Origin: Chamaelirium japonicum
Taxonomy: Eukaryota > Streptophyta > Magnoliopsida > Liliales > Melanthiaceae
DNA length: 64,000 bases
NCBI GenBank assembly: GCA_947650365.1
Contig: OX393551.1
Span: 94,276,697-94,340,696 of the forward strand
Direction of reading: 5' to 3'
Part shown: in pieces, positions 24,926 through 36,455 of the stretch
Numbering within the stretch: the stretch's first letter is position 1
Layout: each line of letters opens with the position of its first letter
Notes under the pieces: generated by a model
Seen by the model: the letters and a program-made list of their open reading frames with translations, nothing else
Database searches by the model: none
Told to the model about the DNA's origin: nothing
Translations under genes and position numbers: made by a program

Positions 24926-26289
24926 AGAGAAGAAGTCCTACTCAAGTCCATTAGCCACGGGTATAGGTGGGAAGTAAGAAGAAATCTAAATTTCAAAACT
25001 TCACTTCTTAATATTTATACGACCCCTTTAGAGTGGGGCATATTTGACGGCTCTCCCTTTCTTCCATATCACAACACATTATCAGTGCAAACATATCGAG
25101 CCCAGCCTACCAGCCATAAGAAAATAGAGAGAGAAACGAAGACAGAAAAAAGAGAAGAAGAGAGAAAATAAAACGGAGAGAGAAACAAAGACAGAAAAGA
25201 GAGAAGAGAATGAAGAGAAAAACAAAAAGAGAAGAGAGAAGAAGTCCTGTTCCAGTCCATTGGCCACGGGTATAGGTGTGAAGTAAGAAGGAATCTAAAT
25301 TCCTAAACTTAACTTCTTAATATTTATATGACCCTTTCAAAGTGGGGCATATTTGAAGGCTTTCTCTTTCTCCTATCTCACAACACGTTATCAACACGAA
25401 CACGTCAAGCCCAGCTGAACAATCACAAGAAAACAAAGAAAGAAATAAAGACAAAAGAGAGAGAAGAAGAGAGAAGAGAATCAGAGAGATAAACGAAAGG
25501 AGAAGAGAGAAGAAGCCTTGCTCTAGTCTATTGGCCACTGGTATAGGTGTGAAGTATAAAGGAATCTAAATTCCAAAACTCCACTTCTCAATAATATAAT
25601 TAATTCTCTCCATTCTCTTATCTCTTCTCCCATGGATTAGGGTTCCCCATAGATTGCTTAGGCCCTAAGTAAGCTTACCCTATAAATAATAAATAATATA
25701 CGATCCCTTTAGGATGGGGCACGTTTGACGGCTTTCCCTTTCTCCCATCTCACAATATATTATCAGCACGAACATGTCGAGCTCAGCCGACCAGTCGTAA
25801 GAAAACAGAAAGAGAAACGAAGACAGAAGTAGAGTTTTGGAATTTAGATTCCTTCTTACTTCACACACCTATACCCGTGGTCAAAGGACAGGAGCAAGAC
25901 TACTTCTCTCTTCATTTATCTCTCCATTCTTTTCTCTCTTCTTCTCTTTCTTCTATCTTTTTTTATCTATCAATTTTCTTTTGACTGATCGGCTGGGCTT
26001 GACATGTTCGTACTGATAATGTGTTGTGAGATGGGAGAAAGAGAGAGTCGTTACACATGCCCCACCCTAAAGGGCTCGTATAAATATTAAGAAGTAAAGT
26101 TTTGGAATTTAGATTCCTTCTTACTTCATAGCTATAGCCGTGGCCAATAAACTAGAGCATGACTTCTTCTCTCTTCATTTATCTCTCCGTTCTCTTCTCT
26201 CTTTTTCTCTCTTTTCTGTCTTCATTTTTTTCTCTTTTTTCTAGTGACTGGTCGGTTGGGCTCAACATGTTCGTGCTGATAACGTGTTA
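24926..26289. repeat. P-Q-S mosaic array
   Basis: Plus TATA box at 25679-25690. The variant GAGCCCAGCCTACCAG at about 25098 is shared with 57175 and, in part, with 62490, supporting direct homology of 24.2-30.3 kb with 56-62 kb. Confidence 0.82.
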
Positions 26290-26715
26290 TGAGGAGAGAG
26301 AAGAGAACCTAATTAAAATAATTTAAATCTTTCTAGTTTTAATAATTAAATAGTAGTCTGTCCTCATCTTTTCTCTCTTCTTTGGAGTTTTGGAATTTAG
26401 ATTCCTTATTACATCACACCTATACCCGTGGCCAATGGACTGGAGCAGGACTTCTTCTCTCTTTGTTTATCTTTCTGTTCTCTTCTCTTTTCTTCTCTCT
26501 TTTCTTCTCTCTTTTCTTTTTTCTCTTCTCTCTCCTTCTCTCTCTTTTTTGGAGTTTTGGAATTTAGATTCCTTTTTACTTCATACCTATACCTGTGGCT
26601 AATAGACTAGAGCAGGACTTCTTATCCCTTTCTCTCTTTATTTATCTCTCCGTTCTTTTCTCTCTTCTACATAAATAATTTATTTAAATATTATAATTAT
26701 TTAATTGAGAGAGAA
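26290..26715 (-). repeat. Z element, minus copy
   Basis: Bounded by AGAACCTAATTAAAATAATT and TATTATAATTATTTAATTG, enclosing two S' modules and AGTTTTAATAATTAAATAG. An uninterrupted 73-nt pyrimidine tract lies at 26478-26550. Confidence 0.83.
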
Positions 26716-27999
26716 ACAAAGACAAAAGAGAGAAAAGAGAAAGGAAAGATAAATAAAGAGAGAAGACAAAAGAAGTCCTGCTCTAGTCTATTTGCAACGG
26801 GTAAAGGTGTGAAGTAAGAAAGAATCTAAATTCCAATACTACACAGAAGAAAGAGAAGAAGAGAGAAGAGAATAGAGAAATAAACAAAGAGAGAAATAAG
26901 TTGTGGAATTTAGATTCCTTCTTACTTTACACCTATACCCATGGCCAATGGACTGGAGCAGGACTTCTTCTCTCTTCTCTCTTCATTTATCTTTCCTCTT
27001 GTCTCTTTTTCCCTTTTATGTGGAGTTTTGGAATTTAGATTCCTTCTTACTTCACACCTATACCTGTGGCCAATGAATTAGAGCAGGACTTCTTCTCTCT
27101 TCTATCTTCATTTATCTTTCTGTTCTCTTTCTCTTCTTCTCTCTTTCTGTCTTCGTTTCTCTCTTCATTTTCTTTCGACTAGTCGACTGGGCTCGACATG
27201 TTCATACTGATAACGTGTTGTGAGATGAGAGAAAGACAGAGCCGTCAAACGTGTCCCACCCTAAAGGGGTCGTATAAATATTAAGAAGTGAAGTTTTGGA
27301 ATTTAGATTCCTTTTTACTTAACACTTTTTTAATAATTAGATAATAATTAATTTAATTAAAAAAATTATAGTAATATTATTATGATAATCATAATAACGT
27401 TGAGATGATACTATTGAGAAATGGAATTTTGGAATTTAGATTACTTCTTACTTTACACTTATACCCGTGGCCAATGGACTGGAGTAGGACTTCTTCTCTA
27501 TTCTCTCTTCGTTTATCTCTTCGTTCTCTTTTTTCTTTTTCTCGCTCTTCTGTCTTCGTTTTTCTCTTAATTTTCTTGTGACTGGTCGGCTGGGATCAAC
27601 ATGTTCGTGCTGATAACGTGTTGTGAGATGGGCAAAAAAAAAAGAATGGAGAGATTTAATAATATTATTGAGAAGTGGAGTTTTGGAATTTAGATTCCTT
27701 CTTACTTCACACCTATACCCATGGCCAATGGAATGGAGCCTGACTTCTTCTCTCTTTTTCCTTTGTTTCTCTCCATTCTTTTCTCTCTCTTCTATCTTTA
27801 TTTCTCTCTCCGTTTTCTTATGACTGGTCGGCTGGGCTTGACATTTTTGTACTGGTAATGTATTATAAGATGGGAGAAAGAGAGAGTCATCAAACGTGCC
27901 CCACCCTAAAGGGGTTGTATATTATTTATAGGGCAAGCTTTCTTAGGGCCTAAACAATCTATAGGAAACCCTGATCCATGGGAGAGATCCGACAGTAGA
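26716..27999. repeat. S and Q' mosaic with an AT fragment
   Basis: S modules on both strands, a 100-bp minus AT border fragment at 27318-27420, and a minus TATA box at 27921-27932. Confidence 0.82.
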
Positions 28000-28818
28000 T
28001 ATCTATCCGATCGAACGATCGCATAATAGTTATAATATTTTAAATTTTTATAAAGAAAAATATAAATTATTTTTAAAGCAAAAGAATTCAAGTATGCCTC
28101 AACTTCCTTCTTTACTTTCTATTATTTAATTAATTTAATTAGTTTAATAAATTAAATTTTTAAATAATTAAATAAATATTTAATTATCTATATAATTAAA
28201 TAACAAAATAATTTTAATAATTTATTTATTATTTAAATATTAAAATAAATAAATATTTTATTAATTATTTAAAAAAATATTATATTATTTAAAAAAATAT
28301 TTTATTATCTATATATTCAAATAATTATATAATAATTTATTTTAATTATTATTTAGTTAATTATAAAATTATTTAATAATTAAATTGTTTATTTGATTAA
28401 TTAAATAATCTTTTTAATATATTTCTATACTAAATAAGTTTTTAAATATTTAAATAATTGACTAATTATTTAATTATTTCATAATAAAATAATATTTTAA
28501 GAAATTTCTAATAAAATAAATTAATAAAGTAATTATATAATTAAATAATTATTTTTTATTTAATAATTTAAATAATTTAATAGTTATCTAATTTAATCAT
28601 TCTATAATACAAAAATAATAATTAAATAAAATAATAAATTTAATTAAATAAATAGATAATTAAATAATTAAATAAATTAATTATTTTACTAAAATATTAA
28701 TTATTATATTATTTTAATTATTAAATAATTTAATAATTTAATAAATAATAATTTAATTAAAAAAATTATAGTAACATTACTATGATAATAATAATAACGT
28801 TGAGATATTACTATTGAG
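28000..28818 (-). repeat. AT-rich tract of a complete long P module, minus
   Basis: Runs from CCGATCGAACGATCGC to TAACGTTGAGATATTACTATTG, with about 680 bp of near-pure A/T between them. Distance to the following Y (1514-1524 bp) is the same as in the right arm. Confidence 0.87.
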
Positions 28819-29523
28819 AAGTGGAGTTTTGAAATTTAGATTCCTTTTTACTTCACACCTATACCCGTGGCCAATGGACTGGAGCACGACTTCTTCTCTT
28901 TTCATTTATTTCTCTGTTCTTTTCTCTCTTCTTCTCTTTCTTTTGTGGAGTTTTGGAATTTAGATTCTTTCTTACTTCACACTTATACATGTGGCCAATA
29001 GATTGGAGTAGGACTTCTTCTCTCTTCTCTCTTCGTTTATTTCTTCATTCTTTTCTCTCTTCTTCTCTGTTCTATCTTCGTTTCTCTCTCCGTTTTCTTA
29101 TGACTGGTCGGCTGGGCTCGACATATTCCTACTGATAATATATTGTGAGATGGGAGAATAAGAGAGCAGTCAAACGTGCCCTACCCTAAAGGGGTCGTAT
29201 ATTATTTATAGGGTAAGCTTACTTAGGACCTAAGCAATCTATAGGAAACCTTATTCTATGGGAGAAAAGAGAATAGAACGAAGATATTTAATTATATTAT
29301 TGAGAAGTAGAGTTTTGGAATTTAAATTCCTTCTTACTTCACACCTAAACCACTGGCGAATGGACTAGAACAGGACTTCTTCTCTCTTCTCTATTTGTTT
29401 ATCTTTCCATTCTTTTCTCTCTTCTACTCTCTCTTCTGTCTTCATTTTTCTCTCCGTTTTCTTATGACTGGTTGGTTGGGCTCGATATATTCGTGCTGAT
29501 AACGTGTTATGAGATGGGAGAAT
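28819..29523 (-). repeat. S'-S'-Q'-P'-S'-Q' stretch
   Basis: Regular minus-oriented array with a TATA box at 29201-29212. Confidence 0.83.
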
Positions 29524-29700
29524 GCTTATTAATTTTATTTATTTTAATTAATATTTTTTAAATATTATAAAGTATATTATTTCTTTAAATATTTAAATAG
29601 TATTATCTCAATGTTATTATTTAAATATTTAATTATAAAATATTGCAAAATTATTAAATAATTTATATAAATTTATGAGTTTGAAAAATATTTTATTTCT
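29524..29700 (-). repeat. Y element, minus copy
   Basis: Begins TGCTTATTAATTTTATTTA and ends GAAAAATATTTTATTTCTC, the reverse complement of the copy at 18806-18996. Confidence 0.87.
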
Positions 29701-31310
29701 CTTCTTCTCTCTTTATTTATTTCTTCTTTCTCTTCTCTCTTCTTCTCTCTTCTGTGTTCGTTTCTCACTCTATTTTCTTTTGACTGGTCGGCTGGGCTCG
29801 ACATGTTCGTGCTATAATGTGTTGAGAGAAGAAAGAAGAGAGAAGAAGTGAGAAAAGAAATGTGACATAAATGAAGAGACAAGAAGTCCTGCTTCAGTCC
29901 ATTAGCTACGGGTATAGGTATAAAGTAAAAAGGAATCTAAATTTCAAAACTCCACTTCTCAATAATATAATTAAATCTCTTCGTTCTCTTCTCTCTTCTA
30001 CTATGGATTAGGGTTTCCCATAGATTGCTTACGCCCAAAGTAAGATAACCCTTTAAATAATATACGACCCTTTTAGGGTGGGGAATATTTGACGGCTCTC
30101 TATTTCTCCTATTTTATAATACGTTATCAGCATGAACATATCGAGCCCAACCGACAAGTCACAAGAAAACGGAGAGAGAAATAAAGATAGAACAGGGAGA
30201 AGAAGAGAGAAGAGAATAAATAGATAAATGAAAAGAAAAAAAAGAAGAAGCCCTGCTCCAGTCCATTGGCCACGGGTATAGGTGTGACGTAAGAAGGAAT
30301 CTAAATTCCAAAACTTCACTTCTCAATAATATAATTAAATTTCTCTATTTTCTTCTCTCTTCTCCCATAGATTAGGGTTTGACATAGATCGATTAGGCAC
30401 TAACCAAGCTATCCTATAAATAATATACGACCCTTTTCTAGTGGGGCACGTTTGACGGTTCTCTCTTTCTCCCATCTTATAATACGTTATCAGCACGAAT
30501 ATGTTGAGCGCAGCCAACCAGTCGCAAGAAAACAAAGAGAGAAACGAAGACAGAACAAGAGAGAAGAGAACAGAGAGATAAATAAAGAGAGAAGAGATAA
30601 GATGTACTGCTCTATTCCATTGACCATGGGTATAGGTGTGAAGTAAGAAGGAATCTACATTTCAAAACTCCCCTTCTGTCTTCGTTTTTCTCTCTGTTTT
30701 CTTACGACTGGTCGGCTGGGCTTGACATGTTCGTGCAGATAACGTGTTATGAAATGGGAGAAAGAGAGAGTCGTCAAACATACCCCACCCTAAAGAGGTC
30801 TTATATTATTTATAGGGTAAGCTTACTTAGGGCCTAAGCAATCTATAGGAAACTCTAATCCATGCGAGAAGAGAGAAGAGAATGGAGAGATTAATTATAT
30901 TATTGAGAAGTGGAGTTTTAGAATTTAGATTCCTTCTTACTTCACATATATACCCGTGGCCAATGGACTGCATCAGGACTTCTTCTCTCTTTTCTCTTCG
31001 TTTATCTCTCTGTCCTCTTCTCTCTTCTTATCTCTCTTCTGTCATCGTTTTTATCTCCTTTTTCTTGTCTCGCTTGGGCATGACATGTTCGTGTTGATAA
31101 CGTGTTATGAGATGGGAGAAAGAGAGGGCCATCACACGTGCCGCACCCTAAAGAGGTCATATAAATATTGAGAAGTAGAGTTTTTGAATTTAGATTCCTT
31201 CTTACCTTATATCTATACCAGTGGTGAATAGACTGGAGTAAGACTTCTACTATCTTCTCTCTTCGTTTATCTCTTTATTCTCTTCTCTCTTTTATCTTCG
31301 TTTCTCTATT
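29701..31310. repeat. P-Q-S mosaic at the minus-to-plus switch of higher-order units
   Basis: TATA boxes at 30050-30060 (mutated to CTTTAAATAA, plus), 30413-30423 (plus) and 30805-30816 (minus). The region separates a minus-oriented partial unit (24.2-30.3 kb) from the plus-oriented unit L1. Confidence 0.8.
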
Positions 31311-31720
31311 AATTAAATAATTATATTATTTAATTAAATTATTTAGGTAGAAGAGAGAACAGAACAGAGAGATAAACAAAAAGAGAAAAGGAGAAGAAGT
31401 CCTGCTCCAATCCATTGGCCACGGGTATAGGTGTGGAGTAAGAAGGAATCTAAATTCCAAAACTCTACAGACGAGAGAGAAGAAGAGAGAAGAGAAGAGA
31501 GAAGAATAGAGAAGAGAATGTAAAGATAAAAAAAAAGAGAAGATAGCAGAAGTCCTGCTCCAATCTATTGGCCACGGGTATAAGTGTGAAGTAATAAGGA
31601 ATCTAAATTCTAAAACTCCACAAAACAGAAAGAAGATAAGAGCAGACTTCTATTTAATTATTAAAACTAATGATATTTATATTATTTTATTTAGGTTCTC
31701 TTCTCTTTTCTCATAACATA
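31311..31720 (+). repeat. Z element, plus copy 1
   Basis: Starts with an A/T palindrome (AATTAAATAATTATATTATT) and ends in TATTTAGGTTCTCTTCTC. It contains S modules and AGACTTCTATTTAATTATT. The A/T palindrome is nearly identical in the copy at 37441. Confidence 0.86.
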
Positions 31721-32266
31721 TTATCAGTACGAACATGTCGAGCCCAACCAACTAGTCATAAGAAAACGGAGAGAGAAATAAAAAGAGAAGATAGAGAAAA
31801 AAAGAGAAAAGAACGGAGAGATAAACGAAGAGATAAGAGATTAGAAGTCTTGCTCCAGTCCATTTGCCACGGGTATAGGTGTGAAGTAAAAAGAAATCTA
31901 AATTCCAAAACTCGACTTCTTAATATTTATACGACCCCTTTAGGGTACGGCACGTATGCCAGCTCTCTATTTCTCCCATCTCACAACACGTTATCAACAC
32001 GAACATGTCATGCCCAGCCGACCAGTCACAAGAAAACGGAGAGAGAAACAAAGACAGAAGAAAGAAGAGAACAAAGAGATAAACGAAGAGACAATAAAGA
32101 AGAAGTTCTGCTCAAGTACATTGGCCACGGGTATAAGTGTGAAGTAAGAAGGAATCTAAATTCAAAAACTCCATAGAAGAAAGAGAAGAAGAGAGAAGAG
32201 AACGAAGAGATAAATGAAGAGAGAAGAAAGAAGAAGTCCTACTCCAATCCTTTAGCTATAGGTATA
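31721..32266 (+). repeat. Q-S-p-Q-S-S array up to the LTR insertion
   Basis: Regular plus orientation with a short P at 31920-31980 whose variants GGGTACGGCACG and GTATGCCAGC pair with CGTGCCGCACCC and CCGGCACACG near 63570-63595. Confidence 0.85.
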
Positions 32267-32682
32267 GGTATTGTGGGGGAAAATCTTCGTGCCGACCTGA
32301 AGACTTTCACAGCACCAGTCAATTGAAGGTTCGAGTCGAAGAGATCGTTGCTCAATCTGTCGATTGGAGTTGCAGCTTTTGATATGTAAACATAGAGATG
32401 CAATCATGGATAATGTTGACACGAGAGATGTGATCTCGGAGTTCAGCCGAAGCCTACGTCTCCGTGCTATAGGGAGCAACCCGAATTTACTAACACCTGT
32501 ATTGAAGTGATCTCGACAGGCCGAGTATCACTGAAGTTGATCTAATCTCTTCAAAGGAGAGAAGAAGATCAAAGAGAGGTAGAAGATGGAAAACTGAGAA
32601 ATTCCAGAGCTCTGGATTCTGAAAATCAGATCTCAGAATGGAAATCAGAAATTTCAGATCCTTTTACATTCGAAGGCTCTGC

Positions 32683-32692
32683 TATTTATAGG
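32683..32692 (-). promoter_or_regulatory. TATA box of the 721-bp LTR
   Basis: CCTATAAATA on the minus strand, a canonical plant TATA box at the expected place between the GC-rich U3 and the long transcribed part of the LTR. It fixes the orientation of this LTR. Confidence 0.7.
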
Positions 32693-32795
32693 ATTCTCTG
32701 GTGGTAAATGGCGGTTTCTGCTGCAGCACCTAGGGATCCTCCAGGTAAAGCTGGCGGGCCCCGTTACCGTCTTCTGGGGGATTCCATAGGCTCTT

Positions 32796-32957
32796 GGTCC
32801 TACCAGGCAGGGCCGGTGGGTCCCGCAATAGTCCTCGTGGGCCCACCAGGTAGGGCCGGTGGGTCCCACGGTGGTCCTTGTGGGCCTACCAGGTAGGGCC
32901 GGTGGGTCCCGCGGTGGTCCTCGTGGGCCCACCAGGCAGGGCCGGTGGGTCCCGTGG
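32796..32957. repeat. GC-rich 43-bp minisatellite in LTR U3
   Basis: Successive units begin at 32801, 32844, 32887 and 32930 (exact 43-bp spacing), about 3.6 copies. Each contains ACCAGGYAGGGCCGGTGGG and a GTGGGCC core. Open frames rich in Gly, Pro and Trp across it are a product of the repeat. It is one of the few G/C-rich stretches of the window. Confidence 0.92.
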
Positions 32958-32997
32958 TAGTTGGTGAACTTCTACCAAAATTTGCACCCACAGGTGT

Positions 32998-33935
32998 AAA
33001 GTAAGAAGGAATATAAATTCCAAAACTTTACTTCTGGCCTCATTTTTCCCTCTGTTTTCTTACGACTGGTCAGCTGGGCTCGATATATTCGTGCTAATAA
33101 CGTGTTGTGAGATAAGAGAAAGAGAGATCGTCAAACGTGCCCCACCCTAAAGGGGTCATAAAATATTTATTATTTATAAGGTAAGCATACTTAAGGCCTA
33201 AGTAATCTATGGGAAACCCTAATCTATGGGAAAAGTGAGAAGAGAATGGCGAGTGTAAATTATATTATTGAGAAGTGGAGTTTTGGAATTTAGATTACTT
33301 CTTACTTCACACCTAGACCCATGGTTAATGGACTAGAGTAGGACTTCTTCTCTCTTCTATCTTTGTTTATCTCTCCGTCCTCTTCTTTTTTTTTTATTCT
33401 CCTCTGCCTTCATTTCTCTCTCTGTTTTCTTGTGACTGATCGGCTGGGTTCAACATGTTCATGCTGATAACGTATTGTGAGATAGGAGAAAGAGAGAGAC
33501 GTCAAATATGCTCCACCCTAAAGGGGTCGTATAATATTGAGAAGTTAAGTATTGGAATTTAGATTCCTTCTTACTTCACACCTATATCCGTAGCCAATGA
33601 CCTGGAGCAAGACTTCTTCTCTATTCGTTTATCTTTCCGTTCTCTTCTCTCTTTTTCTTTCTCTTCTGTCTTTGTTTCTCTCTCCGTTTTCTCTTTTCTC
33701 TTTTTCTCTCTCTTCTGTCTTCATTTCTCTCTCCGTTTTCTTATGACTGGTAGGCTGTGCTCGACATGTTTGTGCTGGTAACATGTTGTGAAGTAGAAGA
33801 AAGAAAGATCCATCAAATGTGCCCCACCCTAAAGGTGTTATATAAATATTGAGAAATAGAGTTTTGTAATTTAGATTCTTTTTACTTTATACCTATACCC
33901 GTGGCTAATGGACTGGAGCAGAACTTTTTCTCTTT
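32998..33935. repeat. Rest of the interrupted S module, then Q'-P'-S' array
   Basis: Begins with the second half of the S module split by the solo LTR. Minus TATA box at 33169-33180. The mirror of every variant can be read in 62315-63265. Confidence 0.85.
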
Positions 33936-34052
33936 TCATGCTAATAATATTACTATAATTTTTTTAATTAAATTAATCATTTAATTAAAATAAAGAGAGT
34001 TTTGGAATTTACTATGATAATCATAATAACATTAAGATGATACTATTAAGAA
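33936..34052 (+). repeat. X element, plus copy 2
   Basis: Fusion of TTTTCATGCTAATAA with ATTACTATAATTTTTTT, then AAATAAAGAGAGTTTTGG and the border ATAACATTAAGATGATAC. Confidence 0.87.
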
Positions 34053-34655
34053 GTAGAGTTTTAAAATTTAGATTCCTTCTTACTTCACACCTATTCCCAT
34101 GGCGAATGGACTGGAGCATGACTTCGTATCTTTTCTCTCATTATTTATCTCTCCGTTTTCTTCTTTTTTCTTTTCTCTTTTGTCTTCGTTTCTCTCTCCG
34201 TTTTCTTGCGACTGGTCGGCTGGAATCGACATATTCGTGCTGATAACGTATTGTGAGTTAGGAGAAAGAGAGAGCCGTCAAACATGCCCCACCCTAAAGG
34301 GGTCGTATATTATTTATAGGGTATGCTTACTTAGGGCCTTAGCAATCTATGGGAAACCCTAATCCATGGGAAAAGAAAGAAGAGAACGGAGAGATTTAAT
34401 TATATTATTGAGAAGTAGAGTTTTGGAATTTAGATTCCTTCTTACTTCACACCAATACCCTTGGCGAGTGGACTGGAGTAAGACTTCTCTCTTTTCTCTT
34501 CATTTATCTCTCTATTCTCTTCTCTCTTCTCACAACACGTTATCAGCACGAACATATCGAGCCCAACCGACCAGTCACAAGAAAACGGTGCGAGAAATGA
34601 AGACAGAAGAGAGAGAAGAAAAGAGAAGAGAACGGAGAGATAAATAAAGAGAGAA
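34053..34655. repeat. S'-Q'-P'-S' then Q-S between X and Y
   Basis: Minus TATA box at 34309-34320. A switch to plus orientation occurs at about 34530 at the recurrent CTCTTCTCACAACACG junction. The mirror image is at 61600-62198. Confidence 0.85.
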
Positions 34656-34845
34656 TAAGAGAAATAAAATATTTTTCATGCTCATAAATTTATATAAATT
34701 ATTTAATATTTATGTAATATTTTATAATTAAATATTTAAATAATAATATTGAGATGATACTATTTAAATATTTAAAGAAAATATATTCTTTATAATATTT
34801 AAAAAAATATTAATTAAAATAAATAAAATAATTAAGTAATCTTCC
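34656..34845 (+). repeat. Y element, plus copy 2
   Basis: Same limits as the copy at 18806-18996, with GATGATACTATTTAAATA inside. Confidence 0.87.
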
Positions 34846-35544
34846 ATCTCACAACACATTATCAGTATGAACATGTCGAGCCCAGCAGAACAGTCACCAA
34901 AAAACAAAGAGAGAAACGAAGACAGAAAAGAAATAAGGAGAGAGAAGAGAACGGAGAGATAAACAAAGAGAGAAGAAAGAAGAAGTCCTGCTTCAGTCCA
35001 TTCGCCACGGGTATAGGTGTGAAGTAAGAAGAAATCTAAATTCCAAAACTCCACTTCTTAATAATATAATTAAATCTCTCCATTCTCTTCTCTCTTCTCC
35101 CATGGATTACAGTTTTCTATAGATTGCTTAGGCATTAAGTAAGCTTACTCTATAAATAATATATGACCCCTTTAGGGTGCGGTACATATGACGGCTCTCT
35201 TTTTCTCCCATCACATAATATGTTATCAGTACGAACATATCGAGCCCAGCTGACCAATTATAATAAAATGGTAAGAGAAACGAAGACAGAAGAGAGAGAA
35301 GAAGAAAGAAAAGAACGAAGAGATAAATGAAGAGAGAAAAGATAAGAAGTCCTGCTCCAGTTAATTCGCCATAGGTATAGGTATGAAGTATGAAGGAATC
35401 TAAATTCCAAAACTCCATAGAAGAGAGAGAATAAGAGAGAAGAGAACGGAGTGATAAAAGAAGAGAGAAGAAGTCCTGCTCAAGTCCATTGGCCACGGGT
35501 ATTGGTGTGAAGTAAGAAGGAATCTAAATTTCAAAACTCCACTT
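34846..35544 (+). repeat. Q-S-P-Q-S-S array
   Basis: Plus TATA box at 35149-35160, then two tandem S modules leading directly into the long AT tract. Confidence 0.85.
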
Positions 35545-36455
35545 CTCAATAGTATCATCTCAACATATTATGATTATCATAGTAATATTATTATAAATTT
35601 TTTTAATTAAATAAATCATTTATTTATTTATTAAATTATTTAAATAATTTAATAATTATATTTTTTGCAAAATAATTAATTTTTTTAATATATTTAAATA
35701 TTTTAATTATTTATTTTTTATTATATTATTAAATAATAAAATTATATGCTGATTTAATTATTTAAATTATTAAAAAAAGAAATATTGATTTAATTATATA
35801 ATTAATTTATTATTTTATTTTATTAGTTATTTTTTAAAATATTATTTTATTTTTAAATAGTTAAATAATTAGTCAATTATTAATATATTTAAAAACTCAT
35901 TTAGTGAAGAAATATATTAAATAGAATATTTACTAAAATAAATAAATAATTTAAATATTAAATAATTTTATAGTTAAATAAATAATAATAAAATAAATTA
36001 TTTTGCAATTAAATAATTAAATAATTATTTTATTAAATTATAAAATATATATTGAAATTAATAAAAAAATTAATTATTTAATTAAGTAATAAAATTTAAA
36101 ATAAATTATATAACTATTTACTTATTATTTAAATAATTAGTTAATTATTTTAATATATAAATAATAAAATATTTTTTAAATAACTTAATATTTTTTGAAG
36201 TAATCAAATAAATATTTATTTATTTTAATATTTAAATAATAAATAAATTATTTAAATATTTAGTAATTTAATTTTATAAATAATTAAATATTTATTTAAT
36301 TATTTAATTATTTAATTTATTAAACTAATTAAATTAGTTAAATAATAAGAAGTAAAGAAGGAAGATGAGGTAATCTGAATTTTTTATTTTAAAAATAATA
36401 TATATTTTTCTTTAAAAAAACTTAAAACATTACAACTGTTCTAAGATCGTACGAT
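35545..36455 (+). repeat. AT-rich tract, complete long P module
   Basis: From CTCAATAGTATCATCTCAAC to AGATCGTACGATGGGATGG, about 900 bp, no reading frame of note. Inverted partner at 59885-60788 and direct partner at 40925-41915. Confidence 0.88.

Larger units (their letters stand above)
32272..32992 (-). mobile_element. Solo LTR, 721 bp, inserted in an S module
   Basis: The ends are TGTGGG and CCCACA, a 6-bp inverted repeat with canonical TG/CA. The flanks are GGTAT (32267-32271) and GGTGT (32993-32997), a 5-bp target duplication with one mismatch. The interrupted target is the conserved GGTATAGGTGTGAAG of an S module. Read on the minus strand, the LTR has a GC-rich U3 with a 43-bp tandem repeat, a TATA box at 32683-32692, and a putative R-U5 of about 410 bp. 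There is no internal domain, primer site or second LTR, so it is a solo LTR. Superfamily is not recognised. Its base composition is clearly less A/T-rich than the surroundings. Confidence 0.88.

Noticed and set aside
32654..32991. Gly/Pro/Trp-rich open frames resembling a collagen-like or proline-rich protein
   Set aside because: They are translations of the 43-bp G/C-rich minisatellite in the LTR.
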